From Dyella humicola (GTDB taxonomy: Bacteria > Pseudomonadota > Gammaproteobacteria > Xanthomonadales > Rhodanobacteraceae): a stretch of DNA of 64,000 nt. Position 1 is the stretch's first letter. Every line of letters starts with the position of its first letter. The translations under genes were made by a program, and so were the position numbers. The stretch spans positions 62,001-126,000 of the forward strand of contig NZ_JAPDPC010000001.1 in assembly GCF_026283945.1 (NCBI RefSeq), in the 5' to 3' direction. Positions 60,091 to 64,000 of the stretch are shown piece by piece. Under the pieces are notes generated by a model, which ran no database searches, was not told the DNA's origin, and saw only the letters and a list, made by a program, of their open reading frames with translations.

Positions 60091-61387
60091 GAAAGCGGCC
60101 AAGGGACAGCTGAGTGCCCTTGCGCATGATGTGCTTGAGGGACTGGACACTTCTGGAAAACTATCACCTGATCTCACGCAAGAGCTGATCGAGATGTCCG
60201 CGGCGACGAGGAAGGATTTCCTTGAGGCTCTCCGCGAGCGAAGCAAGGCGAAGGGTGCAATCAGACAGCCGTCGTCGGTAGTAGAGTTTCTTGCGCCGCT
60301 GCTAAGTCCGGGCGCAGCTAACAAGCCAGATTTTCTTCCAAGGTACCTGAGGTCACTTTTTGACTGTGCTCAAGCACTGTGCAGCGAGCCTCCCAGCGCG
60401 GCGACGGCACCTTTGTTCATGCGCCTGATCGGGCTCGCGGAGGCTGAGGCCATAAAGGCGAAAGGCTCTCCCTCGATACACTTTGAAGCGCTCTCCTCAA
60501 TCGAAAGCATCGTATCTGCATTTGATGCGACCCTATCAAGCGGGGATCACCATGCCGAGCTCACGCGTAGCCGCGCCAGCTGGCTGCCTCTTGTTCCAGA
60601 GATTGCTGCGAAGTCGAATGCCTCGCTATCGCAAGCTGGCGCAACAGCGCTTATCGCAATCCTGGGGAATCAAACGCATGAGCTTCCTACTGCAGTACGT
60701 CTTAGCATCGAACCGCTTCTTCGCGTTGCCGGCAGGAGATCGACGGAAGCCACGCACCCAGCTCAGCCAGTCGCGGAGATTGCCCACAGGTTGACGACCC
60801 AGCAGGCAGCAATTCCTGGATCAGGTCTCTTACCAGAAGCTGCAAGGTTTGCCGAAGATTTGCAGGGTCTGGTCGTACGCTTGTCCACCCGGTTCGAGGA
60901 AAGACTCGAGAATCTCAGGATCAGCGCGGGGAGGCTTGAATCAGAGAAGTCGAGTCTCGAGAGTCAGCTGAAGGCGTCGTTGGGAGAGGCTGAAATTCAG
61001 CGACGAGAATCAGTCAGACTCAAAGAGGAATTGCGGACGCTTCGGATCGACATTGAGGAATCTAGGACCCACGCCACGGGCGTGCAGTTGGAGCTGGAAA
61101 AGTACAAAGCGAGGCATGATGTAATCATTCAAGATTCTGACACGCGCGAACGCGACTCGGCCGCGCGTACCAGACGTGAGCTGGTCGACAAGCAACTTCG
61201 AACGCTGCTTTCGGTAAGAGACTGCCTGGCAGAGCTGAATTGCGCGCCCAATCCAGGGCGGCCAGTCAGACAGGCTGTTACCAACTTCAATAATTTTGTC
61301 CGCTTTCTAGTTCACAGCAGCTACATAGCGTCTGAGCAGATCCCAAAAATTGAAACGTCAAGCGTCCCTGGCGAAACCCTGTCATGA
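60083..61387 (+). CDS. Coiled-coil protein, possible GrpE-like cochaperone
   Basis: A 434-residue protein. It is helical throughout, with a clear coiled coil at about residues 265-345 (RFEERLENLRISAGRLESEK, LKEELRTLRIDIEESRTHAT), followed by a helical segment (RTRRELVDKQLRTLLSVRDC, about residues 360-385) that recalls the position after GrpE's long helix where the chaperone-contacting head begins. No GrpE beta-domain is recognisable. Its ATG overlaps the large gene's stop and its own stop overlaps the Hsp70 start (ATGA), so expression is tightly coupled. A nucleotide-exchange or adaptor role for the neighbouring Hsp70 is a hypothesis. Confidence 0.75.
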   Translation: MSKKAAKGQLSALAHDVLEGLDTSGKLSPDLTQELIEMSAATRKDFLEALRERSKAKGAIRQPSSVVEFLAPLLSPGAANKPDFLPRYLRSLFDCAQALCSEPPSAATAPLFMRLIGLAEAEAIKAKGSPSIHFEALSSIESIVSAFDATLSSGDHHAELTRSRASWLPLVPEIAAKSNASLSQAGATALIAILGNQTHELPTAVRLSIEPLLRVAGRRSTEATHPAQPVAEIAHRLTTQQAAIPGSGLLPEAARFAEDLQGLVVRLSTRFEERLENLRISAGRLESEKSSLESQLKASLGEAEIQRRESVRLKEELRTLRIDIEESRTHATGVQLELEKYKARHDVIIQDSDTRERDSAARTRRELVDKQLRTLLSVRDCLAELNCAPNPGRPVRQAVTNFNNFVRFLVHSSYIASEQIPKIETSSVPGETLS

Positions 61388-62838
61388 GGATCGGTATCGA
61401 TCTCGGAACGACAACATCCACAGTCTCAATTCTCGAACCCGATGGAAGAGTTCGGGCAGAACCGCCGATACCGTCGCTGGGCGCCTGGAGAAATGGGGAA
61501 ACTGTTTTTGGTGAAAAGGCCTACTCAGCGCTAAGCAGTATTGATGAGAAGTCCTTTGCCGTTCGCGATCTCAAGCTTAGCCTTGGCCAACGTGACGTAA
61601 GAATCGGGCCTCACATCGAGTCGACTGAAAAGCTGGTCGCTCAGCTTTTGCGCACTCTTGCGCGGCGGGTGGCTGGTGATCATGAGATCGAGGAAGCCGT
61701 AATCGGGACTCCAGTCAACGTATCAGAGGAACATCGCGCTGCGTTGCTGAGAAGTGCCGAGCGTGCGGGGTTCAAGAGGGCCAGGCTGGTCTATGAGCCA
61801 ACTGGAGCTCTCGTAGGTGCAATTGATCCGAGTCGAATGAGTCAACACAGCATCGTACTGGTTGTGGACTGGGGCGGCGGTACGCTCGACCTGTCGATTG
61901 TGAAGCGAACTGGTGACGTACTTCGTGAGCTGGCCGTTGACGGGGACGTTTCAGTTCTTGGTGGATCACAAATGGACGAGCGGCTTCTGTTGGCGCTCGT
62001 CAATCAGCAACCAAAACTGAAAGCTCGTCTTGCCGAGATGCCGGCATGGCGTGATGAGCTCATGGTTGATGTTGAGCAGTACAAGCGACAGATTCTCGAG
62101 TCGGCCTATCCTGAAGAAGACGAAGTAGAGATCTGGCCAAAGTGGCTGGACGAGCCCCTCGTTCTAAAAGGCGGCGACGTCGTGCGGGCCGCGACTGACA
62201 TGTCACAGCTTGCGGCCGAGCGGATACTGGAATTTCTGTATCGATCCTCTGTAAGCCTTTCGCAGCTGACTCACGTTTTGTTTGCGGGAGGAGTCTGTCA
62301 ATGCGATCTGATCCGCGAAATGCTCCGTGACAAGCTGCCAGACATCGAAGTGATCGAAACGTCGGCTCCGCAGCAGCTGACCGGCCGAGGCTGCGGCCGT
62401 TTGCTCCAGTATGGGTTCGAGGTCCAGCTCGCTTCCGACTTTGGTGTCAGGCAGTCGGATGGGACATTCTGCGGAATTCTTCCAGCAGGGCATGACTTGG
62501 GTCTAGGGACCTACCGTGTGGCCGATTTCATGCTGACAGACGCGCTGGCTCCTGAGGCGATATTCGATTTCGGCATTGTTTCTTCGAGCGCCGAGCGCTC
62601 TGACATGATGTCGGGAAGCGCCGAGGGTTTCCTTAGTCTTAGCACAATGTTCCTGCGATGCCAGCAGAGCTTGGGTCAGCTCCGCGGGGGCTCACATGAC
62701 GTCGTGCGACTATACTCAGGCATCACTCATTCGCTCACTGTCACTGTGTTTGCACAATCAAATGTTGGTGGCTCATCGGATAGCCGAAGCATCACCGGCG
62801 TACCCCTTTTGATCCGGCTGAACGGGATTGATTCATGA
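61384..62838 (+). CDS. Hsp70/DnaK-like ATPase with short C-terminal domain
   Basis: A 484-residue actin/Hsp70-fold ATPase. The phosphate-1 motif is IGIDLGTTTSTVSIL (residues 3-17), the connect motif GTPVNVSEEHRAALLRSAE (108-126) then YEPTGALVGAI, phosphate-2 VVDWGGGTLDLSIVK (160-174), and adenosine FAGGVCQCDLIREML (300-314). The nucleotide-binding domain ends near residue 375, leaving only about 110 residues, which suffices for a small beta sandwich but not the alpha-helical lid of DnaK (about 638 residues). It overlaps both neighbours, in an operon with a coiled-coil protein and a helicase. A role separate from housekeeping folding is inferred. Confidence 0.9.
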   Translation: MRIGIDLGTTTSTVSILEPDGRVRAEPPIPSLGAWRNGETVFGEKAYSALSSIDEKSFAVRDLKLSLGQRDVRIGPHIESTEKLVAQLLRTLARRVAGDHEIEEAVIGTPVNVSEEHRAALLRSAERAGFKRARLVYEPTGALVGAIDPSRMSQHSIVLVVDWGGGTLDLSIVKRTGDVLRELAVDGDVSVLGGSQMDERLLLALVNQQPKLKARLAEMPAWRDELMVDVEQYKRQILESAYPEEDEVEIWPKWLDEPLVLKGGDVVRAATDMSQLAAERILEFLYRSSVSLSQLTHVLFAGGVCQCDLIREMLRDKLPDIEVIETSAPQQLTGRGCGRLLQYGFEVQLASDFGVRQSDGTFCGILPAGHDLGLGTYRVADFMLTDALAPEAIFDFGIVSSSAERSDMMSGSAEGFLSLSTMFLRCQQSLGQLRGGSHDVVRLYSGITHSLTVTVFAQSNVGGSSDSRSITGVPLLIRLNGIDS

Positions 62839-64000
62839 AGCCCAACATCCGGCTGCAAACCAACGTTTTATGTGTGAAGCAAGGTAGCCAAAGCCTGACT
62901 CACAGCGAAATCGTCGGCCGTCTTGGATATTTCGAACTGGCTGAGTACAGGCGGATTAACCCTGTCCTATGGACTCAGGCTCCCAACTACCGATGGACGG
63001 ACCGCCAGCGGTGGGAACTCGATGGTCCACGTGGACGCACGAAGGAAAGTTCCGGAAGTCTGTGGCAACGACGGCCCGACATGCGTCCGGTGCCGCCATC
63101 ACAATTGCAAAACCCCTTTGAAGTCCAGACAGACATCCTTGTGTCAGAGAGGGGGCGGCGCTCGTTGAGTTCGATGGAACCATTGATTCCTGTGGTTTCG
63201 CTTCCCTCTGAGCCCACGGATGTCTGCTCGGAACAGGACAGTGTCATTACCGCAGGCATCCAAGAGGATCTGCTGGTTGTTGCGCCGCCTGGCACAGGCA
63301 AGACGCACACACTGATCGAGAGAATAGCGTACCTGATCTCGCATGGGCACGTTGAAAATCCTCGTGAGCAAATACTGGTTCTGAGTTTTACCCGGTCCGC
63401 TGTCGCCGAGCTGAAGAAGCGATTGCTTGCGAAGGTCCATGCCGGAGGTTCGGGGGATCTGCTCTACGCACAGATACGCACGTTCGATTCACTGGCCACG
63501 AATCTGCTTCGGATGGACCTGCATCAGGACAGCATTGCTGGGGGTTACGACAATCGGATAGCCCAGCTCAACGAACTCTTGGGCAAGGGGAAACTTCCAC
63601 ATACAAAGGACGCCCTATCGAAAGTGCGATTTCTCCTCGTGGACGAGGTGCAAGATCTCAACGGCGACCGCGCAAGGATGGTTCTGGCGATTGCAAGCGA
63701 CGTCGCAAAAAGCGGTGGCTGCTGCATGTTTCTTGGCGATCCAGCCCAAGCGATCTACGATTTCGAGGAATCCAAAGACGCCGAGAACGCATTCACCTCA
63801 ATCGATTTCCTGCGGAAGATCACGGAAGGCAGCTACTCGGGGAGATCGCCCGCAAGGGAGGAATATTCCGAGTATCGCCGCTTCGAAACCCGGGAAATGC
63901 TGGACTTCGTTAGGGCTGCGAGAGCAGCGATGGGAAGCAACGGCTCACATCCGGATGGTTCCCACCTCGACGAGCTTCTCGGCGCCCTGGGAGAGCGGAC
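62835..64000 (+). CDS. UvrD/Rep-type SF1 helicase, partial at window end
   Basis: The first 388 codons are open to the window edge; the rest of the gene lies outside. The ATG at 62835 overlaps the Hsp70 stop (ATGA). Residues 1-130 form an unusual polar extension with no clear domain (LQTNVLCVKQGSQSLTHSEI). Then come motif I (Walker A) APPGTGKTHTL (150-160), motif Ia SFTRSAVAELKKRL (184-197), motif Ic IRTFDSL (214-220), motif II LLVDEVQDL (267-275) and motif III GDPAQAIYDFE (301-311). These establish SF1A helicase chemistry. A C-terminal nuclease domain cannot be judged. Confidence 0.9.
   Translation, partial: MKPNIRLQTNVLCVKQGSQSLTHSEIVGRLGYFELAEYRRINPVLWTQAPNYRWTDRQRWELDGPRGRTKESSGSLWQRRPDMRPVPPSQLQNPFEVQTDILVSERGRRSLSSMEPLIPVVSLPSEPTDVCSEQDSVITAGIQEDLLVVAPPGTGKTHTLIERIAYLISHGHVENPREQILVLSFTRSAVAELKKRLLAKVHAGGSGDLLYAQIRTFDSLATNLLRMDLHQDSIAGGYDNRIAQLNELLGKGKLPHTKDALSKVRFLLVDEVQDLNGDRARMVLAIASDVAKSGGCCMFLGDPAQAIYDFEESKDAENAFTSIDFLRKITEGSYSGRSPAREEYSEYRRFETREMLDFVRAARAAMGSNGSHPDGSHLDELLGALGER

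Overview
The window comes from a GC-rich gammaproteobacterial chromosome, most likely a xanthomonad relative of the Rhodanobacteraceae type (Dyella, Luteibacter or Rhodanobacter). The basis is the codon style, the gntR/zwf-pgl-edd-eda arrangement, the paired RND pumps, the REP-like palindromes and the closeness of the housekeeping proteins to xanthomonad versions. The genus is inferred and was not tested by any search.

About 1-52.4 kb is ordinary chromosome. It opens with a nested palindromic repeat of about 690 bp, then two tandem RND efflux pump genes without an adaptor gene, a cobalamin-riboswitch-controlled btuB receptor, and a GntR regulator divergent from the Entner-Doudoroff operon (zwf, pgl, edd, eda). 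A small zinc-binding protein, a DMT exporter, an S10 carboxypeptidase, a SnoaL-like protein, rpoD, dtd and a lipid A acyltransferase-like gene follow. From 22.8 to 32.3 kb lies a cell-surface glycan block: two ArnT-like membrane glycosyltransferases, a CDP-glycerol glycerophosphotransferase-like protein, three soluble glycosyltransferases and an O-antigen ligase. Next come rsmB-fmt-def, divergent from lysM-dprA-topA-tsaC, then an AMP-forming acyl ligase, purD, two small enzyme-like genes, an MFS-acyltransferase fusion, ampE, nudC, erpA, a bactofilin operon, the bfr/bfd iron-storage pair, rppH and tRNA-Met.

Downstream of tRNA-Met (52.42-52.50 kb) the character changes. Remnants of an IS66 transposase and perhaps an IS110 transposase are followed by a visibly less GC-rich accessory region that runs off the end of the window. 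It starts with a compact EcoRII-like restriction-modification operon: an HTH-bearing C5 methyltransferase, a Vsr mismatch endonuclease and an EcoRII nuclease, all with overlapping reading frames.

A second, tightly overlapping operon follows: an 1133-residue protein of unknown family, a coiled-coil protein with a possible GrpE-like arrangement, an Hsp70-like ATPase with a short C-terminal domain, and a UvrD/Rep-type SF1 helicase cut off by the window end. I know of no characterised system with this gene set. It is the best candidate here for an undescribed, probably anti-phage or DNA-conflict, system: a dedicated chaperone machine coupled to a helicase, next to a restriction system and a tRNA gene.
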